DNA of 64,000 nucleotides from JABCPH02 sp963524305 (GCA_963524305.1 CAURGH010000006.1:28687-92686); one strand, 5' to 3'; numbered from the stretch's first letter, positions 25,541-34,699 are shown. Numbers and translations: made by a program. The notes: generated by a model not told the origin, from the letters alone.

Positions 25541-27742
25541 TTGAATAAATTTGAAAAATGGTTATATATTTTGTTTGATAAAACAAGTGTATTAAAAAAT
25601 TTAATTATTTCTTATAATGAAAAAAGAATGGATTTAGAAAGAATTAGAAAAGAAAAGGAGATGCTTGAACTTGAATTAGATTTAATGGAAAAAGATCAAG
25701 AAAATTCAGTTGAGATACAGCAAAGAAGTAAAAAGATAAACAAAAAATTAAAAGCAATTAGAAATTTAAATCAATTTAAAGAAATAAAAATTAAAAAATT
25801 AATTTTAGAAATTGATGTATTAGAAAAAAAAGCAACTAGAATAAAAAACAGTACAGAAGATATTGAGGTAAAACAAAATAAGTTATTGAAATTGAAGATG
25901 AGGCATAACGATAATAATCAAAATGTTGAAATTGATATTATTATTGAGAATTTAACGAATAAATTTGAAGAATTAAAAAATTTACTTAATAACGAAGAGA
26001 TAACAGAAAATAAACTATTATATTGTGAAAAAGAGTTATTAAAGTTAAAATACGGTATTGATTTAAGAAAAAAGTTTGAGAAAAAAGTAGATGACAATAA
26101 AGACAAAGAAATAGGGAAAAAAGAAAAATTTCTAAGGAGTAATAAAATATTTGATTCTATATGGGAAGGTTGGAAATTTAGCGAAATATTAAAGGAAAAA
26201 AGAAAAGTATTGGAAAAAAATAAAACAATTAAATCTTCGGGATACCTGTATCATCAATATTTATTGAGTATCTTTTTCCTTACTTTATCTATAGTTGTTG
26301 TTGAGCTTATTATTATATTTTTTTTTAAAACTTTACTTGAAAAAATTTTTATATGGCCAATTACTATTTATCTTGCATTATCATTTATATCAATGTGTTT
26401 TTATATTAAGACTAGTTTAGGGGAATTTTTTTATGAAATTTTTAACATTTTTTCTACTGTAGGAGGATTACTTTCTCTTTTTTGCGTAATGATATATGCC
26501 TTTACAGACATTATATTAAAGTTATCAAATTTATATTTTATTGAAAATAATTTAGAAACTGAAAGAATAATTTTTGTAATAGGTTTATTTTTATTATTGA
26601 TATTTTTAATTTTAAATATTCAAAAATTAATAAATATTTTTAGAATAGAAAAAATAACTTCAATAAAAATAAATATAAATCAAATAATGAGGTTATTAGT
26701 AGGTATAGTATCTTTGTTTTTTGCATATTTTTCAATATTTTCAATAATTAAAAATAATAAAAATATTAATTTAGAAAACACAGATTTTGTTGTTGATATT
26801 AAGATACCAAATTTTGAAACATCTAAAGGTAAAATATTAATAGGTGGAGAGGAAATACCTATAGAAGTTAGAGAAAATAGAATAAAAACTGAAAATAGAA
26901 ACAAAATAGAAGAGAAAGACATTATTGTCAATGTAGGAAATGATGAAATAAAAATAATGAATTGTACTAAAAATAATTGTGAAAGTACTAAAAAAGGCAA
27001 AGTTATAAATTTGAAAAATTCAAGTTTTATTTTATTTGAAAATAATGAAAAAAAACATGAATACGAATGTGAGAATAAATATAATTCATCTGAATTAATA
27101 GAAAAATGTTATAAAGAAGACGAAAAAGTAAAAAATATTAACAAGATTATTAATGGAAATATTTTAAAAGGTAAAATATTTAAAATAGAAGATGAGTATT
27201 ATATTTTTGATAGAAATACCATAAGTACACTTGAAAATGTAAATTATATAATGCATCCTATAAAAATTTTATTTTTATCATTAATATTTTTTATAACACT
27301 TTATTTATTATTCAAAGGAAATAAAGATTACTATAGTAATCAAAAAAAGGAAAGAAAGGAAAGAAAAAGATTTATTAAATTTTTAATAGGAAAAGATATA
27401 AAGAAATATAAAAAAGATAAATTAAGAGAAGAAATAGAAGAGTTAGAATCCATTTTTAATTTCGGTATATTTAAAGTGTTTTTTACAATACCCCCTTTAA
27501 TAACAATTATTTTTGGTGTTTTTAATTTTATTCAAAAACCAGAAATAAATTTTAAAATAAATCCTTACAGTGCTTTCTCAATAATGTTGTTGGTTGTAGT
27601 TATATCAACTGTCATTTTGTTAATTTTTATTAGATTTATAGTACAAAAGGCAGTAGAAATAATGTTTCTTCCCAAAAATGAATTTTTTGAATTTACAGAA
27701 ATAATTTTAGAAATAATTGGAGAAAATGATGTGGTTGTATAA
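25541..27742 (+). CDS. Unknown large membrane protein with N-terminal coiled coil
   Basis: A 733-residue protein I do not recognise. Residues 1-200 are a long, highly charged coiled coil (Glu/Lys/Leu/Ile heptads). Residues about 240-400 contain five or so hydrophobic helices. A soluble, Asn/Lys/Glu-rich segment of about 170 residues follows, with CTKNNCESTKKG and a later ECENKYNSSELIEKCY that could form disulfides outside the membrane. Three more helices come near 575, 655 and 690. TTG start with AGAGGTGATATA upstream. It sits between nrdE and nrdF with an extremely AT-rich, Lys/Asn/Ile-heavy composition unlike both neighbours, which suggests insertion. No function is proposed. Confidence 0.7.
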   Translation: MNKFEKWLYILFDKTSVLKNLIISYNEKRMDLERIRKEKEMLELELDLMEKDQENSVEIQQRSKKINKKLKAIRNLNQFKEIKIKKLILEIDVLEKKATRIKNSTEDIEVKQNKLLKLKMRHNDNNQNVEIDIIIENLTNKFEELKNLLNNEEITENKLLYCEKELLKLKYGIDLRKKFEKKVDDNKDKEIGKKEKFLRSNKIFDSIWEGWKFSEILKEKRKVLEKNKTIKSSGYLYHQYLLSIFFLTLSIVVVELIIIFFFKTLLEKIFIWPITIYLALSFISMCFYIKTSLGEFFYEIFNIFSTVGGLLSLFCVMIYAFTDIILKLSNLYFIENNLETERIIFVIGLFLLLIFLILNIQKLINIFRIEKITSIKININQIMRLLVGIVSLFFAYFSIFSIIKNNKNINLENTDFVVDIKIPNFETSKGKILIGGEEIPIEVRENRIKTENRNKIEEKDIIVNVGNDEIKIMNCTKNNCESTKKGKVINLKNSSFILFENNEKKHEYECENKYNSSELIEKCYKEDEKVKNINKIINGNILKGKIFKIEDEYYIFDRNTISTLENVNYIMHPIKILFLSLIFFITLYLLFKGNKDYYSNQKKERKERKRFIKFLIGKDIKKYKKDKLREEIEELESIFNFGIFKVFFTIPPLITIIFGVFNFIQKPEINFKINPYSAFSIMLLVVVISTVILLIFIRFIVQKAVEIMFLPKNEFFEFTEIILEIIGENDVVV

Positions 27743-27884
27743 TGGAATATAATATTAAATATACATAAAGTTAAGGAGACAGATTAAATAAATTACAAAT
27801 TTCTAACCAAGATAATAAAATTAAGTTAGAGAAAATATGACTATAAAATAATATTTGGAATAAAAAAGAATATATTATAAAAAT

Positions 27885-27913
27885 TTGACAAAAATCAAAA
27901 TACAGAGTATACT
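27885..27913 (+). promoter_or_regulatory. Consensus promoter for a candidate small RNA
   Basis: TTGACA (27885-27890), 17-base spacer, TATACT (27908-27913), with no ORF following. Confidence 0.7.
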
Positions 27914-27919
27914 AACTTT

Positions 27920-28006
27920 AGTGATCGTACTACAAGAATAACCCACTTAATTGTGCGTTGTTGTAGACTGTGGAAAAAGCTCTTTCAATTTTGATAGGGC
28001 TTTTTT
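27920..28006 (+). ncRNA. Candidate small RNA between nrdE and nrdF
   Basis: About 87 bases bounded by the promoter at 27885 and a strong terminator (AAAAAGCTCT/AGGGCTTTTT, 27974-28006). In the body, CTACAA (27930) pairs with TTGTAG (27961) and inside it AACCCAC with GTGCGTT, a nested long hairpin. No coding frame is present. It does not match the conserved cores of SRP RNA, tmRNA, RNase P or 6S RNA that I know. Confidence 0.5.
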
Positions 28007-28052
28007 GCATTTTTGAATACAAAATAAAAAAGAGGGAGGGAGATAAAAAAGG

Positions 28053-28374
28053 TTTAAAATATCTAAAATTGAAATTTTTAAAAACTTTTTAGAAAAAGAA
28101 AGACCCTTAAACAAAGGGATTTTGACAAAATTGGAAAATAATCTTAAAATAAATTTTTATTTATAATTCAAATGCGATTGAAGATAGCACTCTTACTTTG
28201 AAAGAAACGGATATTATTCTTCAATATAGGGTTACGATGAAAGAGAAAAGCTTGAAAGAGCATGAGGAAGTGAAGGGGCAGGAATATGCTCTTAATTTTC
28301 TGAAGGAAGTTATAAAAACAAATGAATCTTTATCGCTGAGATTGATAAGGGAGTTTAATGCTCTTGTGTTGTGA
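28053..28374 (+). pseudogene. Fic family gene remnant (N-terminal part)
   Basis: One frame reads FKISKIEIFKNFLEKERPLN up to a stop. After a frameshift, a second frame reads IYNSNAIEDSTLTLKET and then KSLKEHEEVKGQEYALNFL, ending TGA at 28372-28374. The N-terminal Fic pattern (Y-N-S-N-A-I-E-x-x-T-L-T-L) is unmistakable, but the catalytic HPFxxGNGR region is missing. It is a truncated and frameshifted relic of an AMP-transferase or toxin-type gene. Confidence 0.75.
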
Positions 28375-28529
28375 TGATATTGAGAATAGAGGGAAGTTTA
28401 AGAAAAGTAATAATGAAATTAAAGAATGGGATTAATCTGAATTGGTTATTAATCTATGAGATAGTCGAAGATAAATTAATATTGATTTTATTAGCATCAG
28501 GTGTCATAGTAAATTATTTTAAATCTTAA
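28374..28529 (+). pseudogene. RelE/YafQ-type toxin C-terminal remnant
   Basis: A 51-codon frame whose C-terminal part (LNWLLIYEIVEDKLILILLASG) matches the conserved end of YafQ/RelE mRNA interferases. The usual His-Ser-Asp/Glu-Leu-Phe tail is degraded to VIVNYF, and the N-terminal two thirds are absent. No antitoxin gene is present. Confidence 0.55.
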
Positions 28530-28597
28530 ATAAAATATGAGGGTTAATTGAGAACGCAAATTGATAAAACAAACTTATCAAGAAAGGAAAACAAAAA

Positions 28598-29602
28598 ATG
28601 GAAAAGAAAATATACGAAGCAGTAAACTGGAATACCCCTGAAAATGATTATGTGGAAACTTTTTGGGAGCAAAATATAAGACAATTTTGGATTGATACGG
28701 AGTATGTTCCTTCGAGGGATATTGATAGCTGGAATGCGTTGAAACCTGAAATGAAATTGGCTTATTTACATGCACTTGGAGGGCTTACAATGCTTGATAC
28801 GTTGCAAAGTCATACTGGGATGCCTAAAATTATTGACCATATCGATTCATTGCAAAATAGATCAGTACTTTCTTATATGTGTATGATGGAGTCGATTCAT
28901 GCAAAATCTTATTCGACAATATTTACAACTGTAGCATCGACTAGACAGATAAATGAAACTTTCAAATGGGTTCAAGAAAATCCTCATTTACAATACAAAG
29001 CTAAAAAAATTGATGGTTATTATCAAAAGATGAATAATCCTGAGGCTTCAAGACGAGATATCGCAATGGCTTTGGCAGCTTCAGTTTATTTGGAAACTTA
29101 CTTATTTTATAGTGGATTCTTTTTACCACTTTGGCTTGCAGGACAAGGAGAAATGGTTGCAAGTTGTGATATAATTAAAAAAATTATTGCAGATGAATCG
29201 ATTCATGGAGTATTTGTTGGATTGCTATTCCAAGAATTGTATAATTCGTTTGATGAAGAAACTAAAGAAGGAATAAGAAGCGAGTTGAATACGTTGCTTT
29301 ATGAATTGTATGAAAATGAGAGCAGATATACTGATGAAGTGTATGGAGATGTTGGACTTACAGGAGATGTAAAAGAGTATATTCGTTACAATGCAAATAA
29401 GGCCCTTATGAATTTAGGATTTGAAGAAGAATTTGAAGTAAAAAATGTAAATCCAATTGTTCTAAATGGATTAAACGTAGAAACAACTCAGCATGATTTT
29501 TTCTCTAAAAAATCTACAAACTATGAAAAAGCGTTGGAAGTTGTTCATTTGCATGATGATGATTTTAAATTTGATGATGAAGATGCAGATGAATTGATTT
29601 AG
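28598..29602 (+). CDS. nrdF: Class Ib ribonucleoside-diphosphate reductase beta subunit
   Basis: A 334-residue ferritin-fold protein. Metal ligands are visible in LTMLDTLQSH, MMESIHAKSYS, ASVYLETYLF and IIADESIHGVF, and the radical-bearing tyrosine lies just after the E-x-x-H pair. The start YEAVNWNTPENDYVETFWEQN is typical NrdF. It forms the dimanganese or diiron radical cofactor. AAGAAAGGAAA supports the ATG, and a TTGATAA/TTATCAA inverted repeat (28561-28581) lies over the ribosome binding region. It is separated from nrdE, which is unusual for class Ib operons. Confidence 0.95.
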   Translation: MEKKIYEAVNWNTPENDYVETFWEQNIRQFWIDTEYVPSRDIDSWNALKPEMKLAYLHALGGLTMLDTLQSHTGMPKIIDHIDSLQNRSVLSYMCMMESIHAKSYSTIFTTVASTRQINETFKWVQENPHLQYKAKKIDGYYQKMNNPEASRRDIAMALAASVYLETYLFYSGFFLPLWLAGQGEMVASCDIIKKIIADESIHGVFVGLLFQELYNSFDEETKEGIRSELNTLLYELYENESRYTDEVYGDVGLTGDVKEYIRYNANKALMNLGFEEEFEVKNVNPIVLNGLNVETTQHDFFSKKSTNYEKALEVVHLHDDDFKFDDEDADELI

Positions 29603-29613
29603 GAATTTTAGTT

Positions 29614-30360
29614 ATGAAGATTATAATATCACCGAGTAAAACTAAAAAAATTAATAATTTACCAGTTGAATTGAAAAATATTTCAATTAAAGAGAACGAT
29701 TTTTATCCAGAAATTCTTTATCCGAGAATAACTAATAAAATTATTGAGCGAATTAAAATGTTTTCTGTAGAGGAAATTGAGAAAAAATTTAAGTTGAAAA
29801 AAGATAAGGCAGAAAAATTGTTAGAATTTTATCAAAATTATGAAAATGAGAAGAGTGGTAATGCTTTGGCAAGTTATACAGGTGTTGCGTACAAATCGAT
29901 TGGAATTGATACATTTGATATTGAAGATTTTGAATATTTGGAGTCACATTTAGTAATTTTATCAGCTTTGTATGGGATTTTAACACCGTATACTAATATT
30001 AAAGAATATCGGCTTGATATGACAAATTCAATTTTTGAAAATAAATCTCTCTATGAAGTTTGGAAAAGTAGTATAAATGAATACTTTGAGGAAGAAGATA
30101 TTATTTTAAATCTTGCATCAAAAGAATACTCGAAATTGATAAAATCTGATAATTTAATTGATTTTGAATTTTGGAATAATACGAATGGGAAATTAAAACA
30201 AATTAGTACTAATTCAAAGAAGATGCGTGGTTTTACTTTGAACTACATTGTAAAAAATCGAATTACAAATATAAATAATTTGAAAGATATTACTTTAAAT
30301 GAATATATTTTTAATAAAGATATGTCAAGCAAGAAAAAATTTGTTTATGTAAAAAAATAA
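29614..30360 (+). CDS. yaaA: YaaA family peroxide-stress protein
   Basis: A 248-residue protein with the UPF0246/YaaA signature: MKIIISPSKTKK at the N-terminus, ASYTGVAYKSI, LVILSALYGILTPYTNIKEYRLDM, and a C-terminal MRGFTLNYIVKNRI. YaaA lowers intracellular free iron during peroxide stress and binds DNA in E. coli. It begins 11 bases after nrdF, so both are one transcript, a sensible pairing since NrdF assembly handles metal and oxidants. Confidence 0.92.
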   Translation: MKIIISPSKTKKINNLPVELKNISIKENDFYPEILYPRITNKIIERIKMFSVEEIEKKFKLKKDKAEKLLEFYQNYENEKSGNALASYTGVAYKSIGIDTFDIEDFEYLESHLVILSALYGILTPYTNIKEYRLDMTNSIFENKSLYEVWKSSINEYFEEEDIILNLASKEYSKLIKSDNLIDFEFWNNTNGKLKQISTNSKKMRGFTLNYIVKNRITNINNLKDITLNEYIFNKDMSSKKKFVYVKK

Positions 30361-30370
30361 TAAATTTTGA

Positions 30371-30399
30371 TTGACATTGTAAAGAAAATGAGATAAAAT
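30371..30399 (+). promoter_or_regulatory. Promoter downstream of yaaA
   Basis: TTGACA (30371-30376), 17-base spacer, TAAAAT (30394-30399). It precedes a hairpin region, not directly an ORF. Confidence 0.55.
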
Positions 30400-30404
30400 T
30401 TGGT

Positions 30405-30464
30405 TCCTTGGCAGGGGAGCAACAAATTAAAAGGTCTTGCTTTAATAAGTAGGGCCTTTTAAAT
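30405..30464 (+). ncRNA. Candidate short structured RNA
   Basis: About 60 bases after the promoter at 30371. It ends in a 12-pair stem, AAAAGGTCTTGC (30429-30440) with GTAGGGCCTTTT (30449-30460, G-T pairs allowed). The stem may simply be the nrdF-yaaA terminator, since the following T run is weak. Confidence 0.35.
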
Positions 30465-30624
30465 TTAAACGAAATTTTTATATATTAGGATAAAGAATGT
30501 TATCTATAAATAGAAAGAATTTTCTTTAAAATTATTAAAAAATAGTATTCAAAATTAAAAAAATATTGTATAATATGTGTAATCAAAGATAAATAAAAAA
30601 TAAAATTAAAAGGAGAAATCTAAG

Positions 30625-31641
30625 ATGGAGTTGAAAAAGAAATTTGTGTTAGGATTTATGACTTTAGCATTAGCGGTGAGTTGTGGCAATAAATCTGATA
30701 AAAATAATGCGAAGGATTCTTCAGTTAATAAGCCAGAAGTAGAAATTGTTAATAATAATGATGCTGGAGATAGGGAAAGAAAATTAAAGAAATTCATAGA
30801 TATCAAAGATGAATTAAATTCTGAAGAATGGGATATGATGTTTAAAGAAATTAATCCTGCAGAATTAAAAACAGTTGATGGAAATTTTAAGGAACCTGGA
30901 GATAATAGCATTTTATCATTGGCCTCACTTGGTAAATCTAAAGAACTTGTAGAAGATTACTCTAAAGATATTGTGAACGTTTTAAAAACGGCACCTAAAA
31001 TGGATGTTTTGGATAGAAATGCTCAATCATTATTACAAAATTTAATTGAGGAAAGTAGAACTTTAAGTGAAATTGAAGATTATTATAAAAATGGGAAGTA
31101 TAAACAGGATAATTTATCAGCTGTGGATTCTTTGAATAATAAATATAAAGCGATTTATAAAAAAAGAATGGAAAGTTATGAAGTGTTAGTTAAATCAATA
31201 GAAGAATATGCTGGAAAAGAAATAAAATCAGAAAGCAAGAAGAAAAATGTTGAAAAACTTCCAAGTGGTAATGGTAAAATTAGAAAAAATATGGAAAGTT
31301 ATGTTGAAAAAATAGAAGAATTTAATTCTTTGGCTTTTGAAAAAAATAGTTTGAAATATTCAATTAAAGAGGCTGATAGATTAAGAAATGCAAGTGATGA
31401 AGTAAAAATTCTTTATGGTGAAAAAATTTCAAAAATTCAAATAGAAAGCTTATCAAAAAATAATATTGACATTGCAGAATTTGAAAAATTTAGAGAATTA
31501 GCACATAAATTGACAGAAGATTCATCAGAATTTGTTGCAGCAGTTAGAAGTAATAATAAAACAAGTATTGCAAAAGCAGCTGATAAATATCTTAATGATC
31601 AAACTGATTTAGTAAATAGCTATAACAATGTTCAAAAATAA
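30625..31641 (+). CDS. DUF3829/YiiG-like lipoprotein
   Basis: A 338-residue lipoprotein (signal ending LAVSC, Cys about residue 20) followed by a charged linker and an all-helical domain. KLKKFIDIKDELNS at the start and the paired long helices around MESYVEKIEEFNSLAF resemble the DUF3829 (YiiG) family, whose function is unknown. A strong AAAGGAG lies before the ATG. It is a single-gene unit with its own terminator. Confidence 0.65.
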   Translation: MELKKKFVLGFMTLALAVSCGNKSDKNNAKDSSVNKPEVEIVNNNDAGDRERKLKKFIDIKDELNSEEWDMMFKEINPAELKTVDGNFKEPGDNSILSLASLGKSKELVEDYSKDIVNVLKTAPKMDVLDRNAQSLLQNLIEESRTLSEIEDYYKNGKYKQDNLSAVDSLNNKYKAIYKKRMESYEVLVKSIEEYAGKEIKSESKKKNVEKLPSGNGKIRKNMESYVEKIEEFNSLAFEKNSLKYSIKEADRLRNASDEVKILYGEKISKIQIESLSKNNIDIAEFEKFRELAHKLTEDSSEFVAAVRSNNKTSIAKAADKYLNDQTDLVNSYNNVQK

Positions 31642-31645
31642 AATT

Positions 31646-31687
31646 AAAAAATGTATTACCCAATATTGAGTGATACATTTTTTATTT
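31646..31687 (+). terminator. Terminator of the DUF3829 lipoprotein gene
   Basis: AAAAATGTATTAC pairs with GTGATACATTTTT around CCAATATTGA. Confidence 0.8.
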
Positions 31688-31750
31688 CATAAAGAGATTA
31701 AATTTTATATACTTCATAAAATAAAAAAGTCAATTTTCAAAAAAATTATT

Positions 31751-31779
31751 TTGACTATTCTAAAATATTTTGATATACT
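31751..31779 (+). promoter_or_regulatory. Promoter of the DUF1858 gene
   Basis: TTGACT (31751-31756), 17-base spacer, TATACT (31774-31779). Confidence 0.65.
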
Positions 31780-31813
31780 AATTATTAGAGAATAAATATG
31801 GAGGTGTAAAAAG

Positions 31814-32029
31814 ATGGAAAGAATAACTGCAGATATGAATATAATGGATGCTGTTGAAAAATATCCGATAATAGCACAAGTTTTGATGAGATACGGTTTA
31901 GGATGTGTTGGTTGTATTATTTCAACTGCTGAAACTTTAGGCGAAGGAATTGCAGCTCATGGGTTAAATCCTGATATTATAATTGAAGAAGCAAATATGA
32001 TTCTTGAAAAACAAGGAGCATTTGAATAG
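31814..32029 (+). CDS. DUF1858 redox-disulfide domain protein
   Basis: A 71-residue protein matching DUF1858 (hybrid cluster protein-associated redox disulfide domain): a helix-rich fold with a C-x-x-C (GLGCVGCII) after MRYG. The family is thought to serve thiol or metal-linked redox partners in anaerobes; no hybrid cluster protein gene is nearby. ATGGAGGTG precedes the ATG. Confidence 0.88.
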   Translation: MERITADMNIMDAVEKYPIIAQVLMRYGLGCVGCIISTAETLGEGIAAHGLNPDIIIEEANMILEKQGAFE

Positions 32030-32051
32030 AATAGAATTTTTAACAAAAGAT

Positions 32052-32100
32052 AGCAAGAAGTCTCCTACTTACATAAGTGGGAGGTAAATTGCTTTTTTTT
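32052..32100 (+). terminator. Terminator of the DUF1858 gene
   Basis: Outer AGCAA/TTGCT stem plus an inner CTCCTACTTA/TAAGTGGGAG stem, followed by eight T. Confidence 0.85.
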
Positions 32101-32251
32101 GTTAAAAAATGAAAAAAGGGACACATCAATGTATTTTATCAATTAATAACTTAAAATTATAAAATTTCCAAAAATTACTAGATTTTTTTTCAATTTTCTA
32201 TTATAATATATCTATATTTAAAAACTTAAATTATGAAAAAGGGAGAAAAAA

Positions 32252-32644
32252 ATGCCTATTACATTTGCATTTATAACAATAATATTGATTTTTATCAGAA
32301 TGTATTGTATATTTTCGCTTACATTTTTAGAATCAAAAAAAGTAAAATTTTGTGAAAGAGTTACAATTTTCATATTAATATTTGAAGTTATTGTCATTCT
32401 TTTACATCTGTTTTTTAATACTTTTAGATATTTGTTACCACCAATGTTGGTACTTTTGAAAACTGCAAAATATTTTGTCATTTTTAAGAATGTTTCGATA
32501 GCAGGATCGATTTATGCAGCTGTTAATCTGTTTTTACTAATTACATTTAATGGTTCTAGTGTATTAAAATTTATTAATCGTTCAATTTTATTTATAGTAT
32601 TTATGATTAATATTTTATTCGGTTTTTTGATATTGCTTGGATAA
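32252..32644 (+). CDS. Small unknown integral membrane protein
   Basis: A 130-residue, very hydrophobic protein with about four transmembrane helices and few charged residues in short loops (ESKKVKFCER, KTAKY). AAGGGAGAAAA precedes the ATG, and TATAAT at 32202-32207 may be its -10. I do not recognise the family. It is a stand-alone gene with its own terminator. Confidence 0.6.
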   Translation: MPITFAFITIILIFIRMYCIFSLTFLESKKVKFCERVTIFILIFEVIVILLHLFFNTFRYLLPPMLVLLKTAKYFVIFKNVSIAGSIYAAVNLFLLITFNGSSVLKFINRSILFIVFMINILFGFLILLG

Positions 32645-32667
32645 AAAACAATGAAATAAGTTATAAT

Positions 32668-32695
32668 AAAGAAAGTGTGAAAACTTTCTTTTTTT
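32668..32695 (+). terminator. Terminator after the small membrane protein
   Basis: AAAGAAAGT, GTGAAA loop, ACTTTCTTT and a T run. Confidence 0.8.
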
Positions 32696-32770
32696 ATGCT
32701 TATGTGATAAAATATATTAAAAATAAATTTTAAGATTTTAAAACAATAATTTTAAAGGGATGAGATTTAA

Positions 32771-33466
32771 ATGGAAATACAGAAAGAATTATTTTCACTT
32801 CAAGATAAAAAATACATGAAATTTTTAAGTAAATTGACGCCAAATGTACCGGAAGATACAATTATTGGAGTGAGAATTCCTGAAATAAGAAAATTGGCTA
32901 AAAAATTGGTAAAGAATAACGAATATGAGGATTTTTTGAAAGAGTTACCACATAAATATTATGATGAGAATTTGTTGCATGGAGCAATTATTTCAGAGAG
33001 CAAAAATTTTGAGAACTGCATTGAATTGCTTGATAGTTTTTTGCCATTTGTTGATAATTGGGCGGTTTGTGATACGATTTCTCCGAAGATTTTTAAAAAA
33101 AATAAAAAAGAACTGATTGAAAAAATTAAGGAATGGTCTCAATCAGATAAAACTTATACTTGTAGGTTTGGTGTAGAAATGTTGATGACACATTTTTTGG
33201 ATGAAGACTTTAAAAAGGAATATTTGGAAATGGTGGCGAATATTCATTCTGAGGAGTATTATGTAAAAATGGTAATTGCTTGGTTTTTTGCAACTGCACT
33301 TACGAAACAGTGGGATTATGCGGTGATTTATTTAGAAAATAATAGGTTAGATGTTTGGGTGCATAATAAGACGATACAGAAGGCTCGAGAAAGTTTGAGA
33401 ATTTCACTGGAGAAGAAGGGGTATTTGAAGGGGTTGAAAAGAAAGAAAGAAGGAGAATTAATTTAA
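32771..33466 (+). CDS. AlkD-like DNA alkylation repair protein
   Basis: A 231-residue HEAT-like helical protein. GVRIPEIRKLAKKL, FVDNWAVCD and YYVKMVIAWFFATALTKQWD are typical of the AlkD/DNA alkylation repair family, which excises positively charged alkylated bases such as 3-methyladenine and 7-methylguanine. The conserved tryptophan and aspartate of DNWAVCD are kept. Its stop overlaps the next start (TAATG). Confidence 0.9.
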   Translation: MEIQKELFSLQDKKYMKFLSKLTPNVPEDTIIGVRIPEIRKLAKKLVKNNEYEDFLKELPHKYYDENLLHGAIISESKNFENCIELLDSFLPFVDNWAVCDTISPKIFKKNKKELIEKIKEWSQSDKTYTCRFGVEMLMTHFLDEDFKKEYLEMVANIHSEEYYVKMVIAWFFATALTKQWDYAVIYLENNRLDVWVHNKTIQKARESLRISLEKKGYLKGLKRKKEGELI

Positions 33467-34236
33467 TGAAAATCACAAAAATTATGTTTGTAGGATTGAT
33501 TTCTTTGTTGTGCTCAATAAATTCATTTACAAATACAAATTCTGAAAATGATTTTAAAAAATATGTACTAGAAAAATTAGAAGAAATAAAAAAAATTGAT
33601 ATTTATAACAATGATACGACTACTAAATATCACAATAGGAATGAAGAAAATTCAAAAAGGTCTGGCTTAAAAAAATTTATAATTGATAATTTTCCTGAAA
33701 AAAGTAGCAAATTATTAGAAAAAAATAATGAAAGTTGGGATGCTGTTTGGAAAGACAATGTTTCTTTTCTTGATGATTTAGAAATAAAATATGGCTTTAA
33801 TACGAATTTGTATGAATTTTATAGAGAAGAAGATAATAAGGAAATAAAAAAATTAATGGAGTTAGCTATAAAATTAAAAAACACAAAAAGTTTATCTTTT
33901 GATCAATTGAGAAAGTCAAAAGAAGAATATGAAACAGAGAATAAAAAAATGAATGATAAGTATACTGAATTACATGATTTAATGGGAGATGAATATGTAT
34001 ATTATGGTGAAACATGCTATCCTAGACATTATTATAGCAATTTAGAAAATTTTCAAGAAAAATGGTTAAAATTTAGGGAAGATGAAGCATTATTTTATTC
34101 TGAATTGGAAAATAAAAAAGATGAGAAAATTTATTTTGGAAAACTTTTTGAAATAACAAAAAAACAGAACGAATACTTTGAGGATATTATAAATAATATA
34201 AAAAAAGCGATAGATATAAAGAAGAAAAATATATAA
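33466..34236 (+). CDS. Unknown secreted protein
   Basis: A 256-residue protein with a cleavable-looking signal peptide (ITKIMFVGLISLLCSINSFT). The mature part is helical and very rich in Lys, Glu and Asn, with aromatic YVYYGETCYPRHYY in the middle. I do not recognise a domain. It is translationally coupled to the AlkD-like gene by a TAATG overlap and has AAGGAG upstream. Its composition differs from that of the repair gene, so the pair need not be functionally linked. Confidence 0.6.
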   Translation: MKITKIMFVGLISLLCSINSFTNTNSENDFKKYVLEKLEEIKKIDIYNNDTTTKYHNRNEENSKRSGLKKFIIDNFPEKSSKLLEKNNESWDAVWKDNVSFLDDLEIKYGFNTNLYEFYREEDNKEIKKLMELAIKLKNTKSLSFDQLRKSKEEYETENKKMNDKYTELHDLMGDEYVYYGETCYPRHYYSNLENFQEKWLKFREDEALFYSELENKKDEKIYFGKLFEITKKQNEYFEDIINNIKKAIDIKKKNI

Positions 34237-34310
34237 AAGACAAAATATTGAAATTTGGGAAATAAAACGAATACTAGTAAAAGAGATTATGCAATAGACA
34301 AGGAGAAAAA

Positions 34311-34692
34311 ATGGAAAAAGAATTAGAATATGAATCTTTAACTTTATTTGAAAATGAAAATATTGAAAAAACTGAAACTATGAAAGTTAAAAATACACTT
34401 TTTACTATTTTAAATGGTGAAAGAGTTGATTTAGAAATTGAAGAGATTTTCGATAGTAATAGGTTTTATGAGATAAAGGCTGTTACATTCTCGGCTTTGG
34501 TACAAAAATTTTTCCATCAACAAAATATTTAAATGCATTATCACAAAAATGTAAAAATGACAATAATTCTTCAGATATTATCGAAATTAAAATAAAGGAG
34601 TTTCATGATTGGATAGGAGTACCTTTGCCAAAGGAATTGGAACATAAGAAGACGATTCTAGATTTTTTTAAGAAAAAGAAAAGTGAGAATTG
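34311..34692 (+). pseudogene. Frameshifted gene of unknown family
   Basis: The first frame (ATG 34311, AAGGAG upstream) runs 73 codons and stops at 34532. A +1 frame overlaps near 34497 and continues FGTKIFPSTKYLNALSQKC, then IKEFHDWIGVPLPKELEHKK, to TGA at 34692. The second part lacks a start and reads as natural protein, so this is one gene broken near 34500. The C-terminal wording (acidic, Lys-rich tail) is not diagnostic. Confidence 0.45.
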
Positions 34693-34699
34693 ATTTTCA

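Noticed and set aside
25281..25586. Minus-strand frame overlapping the nrdE end
   Set aside because: Antisense to conserved NrdE codons; no start signal.
27743..27880. Short frame after AAGGAGA (about 27773)
   Set aside because: No start codon and no protein-like content; too short.
30405..30464. T-box leader
   Set aside because: No T-box motif (UGGN core) or specifier stem; only a simple hairpin.
30625..30911. Minus-strand frame over the DUF3829 lipoprotein
   Set aside because: Shadow of the coding strand.
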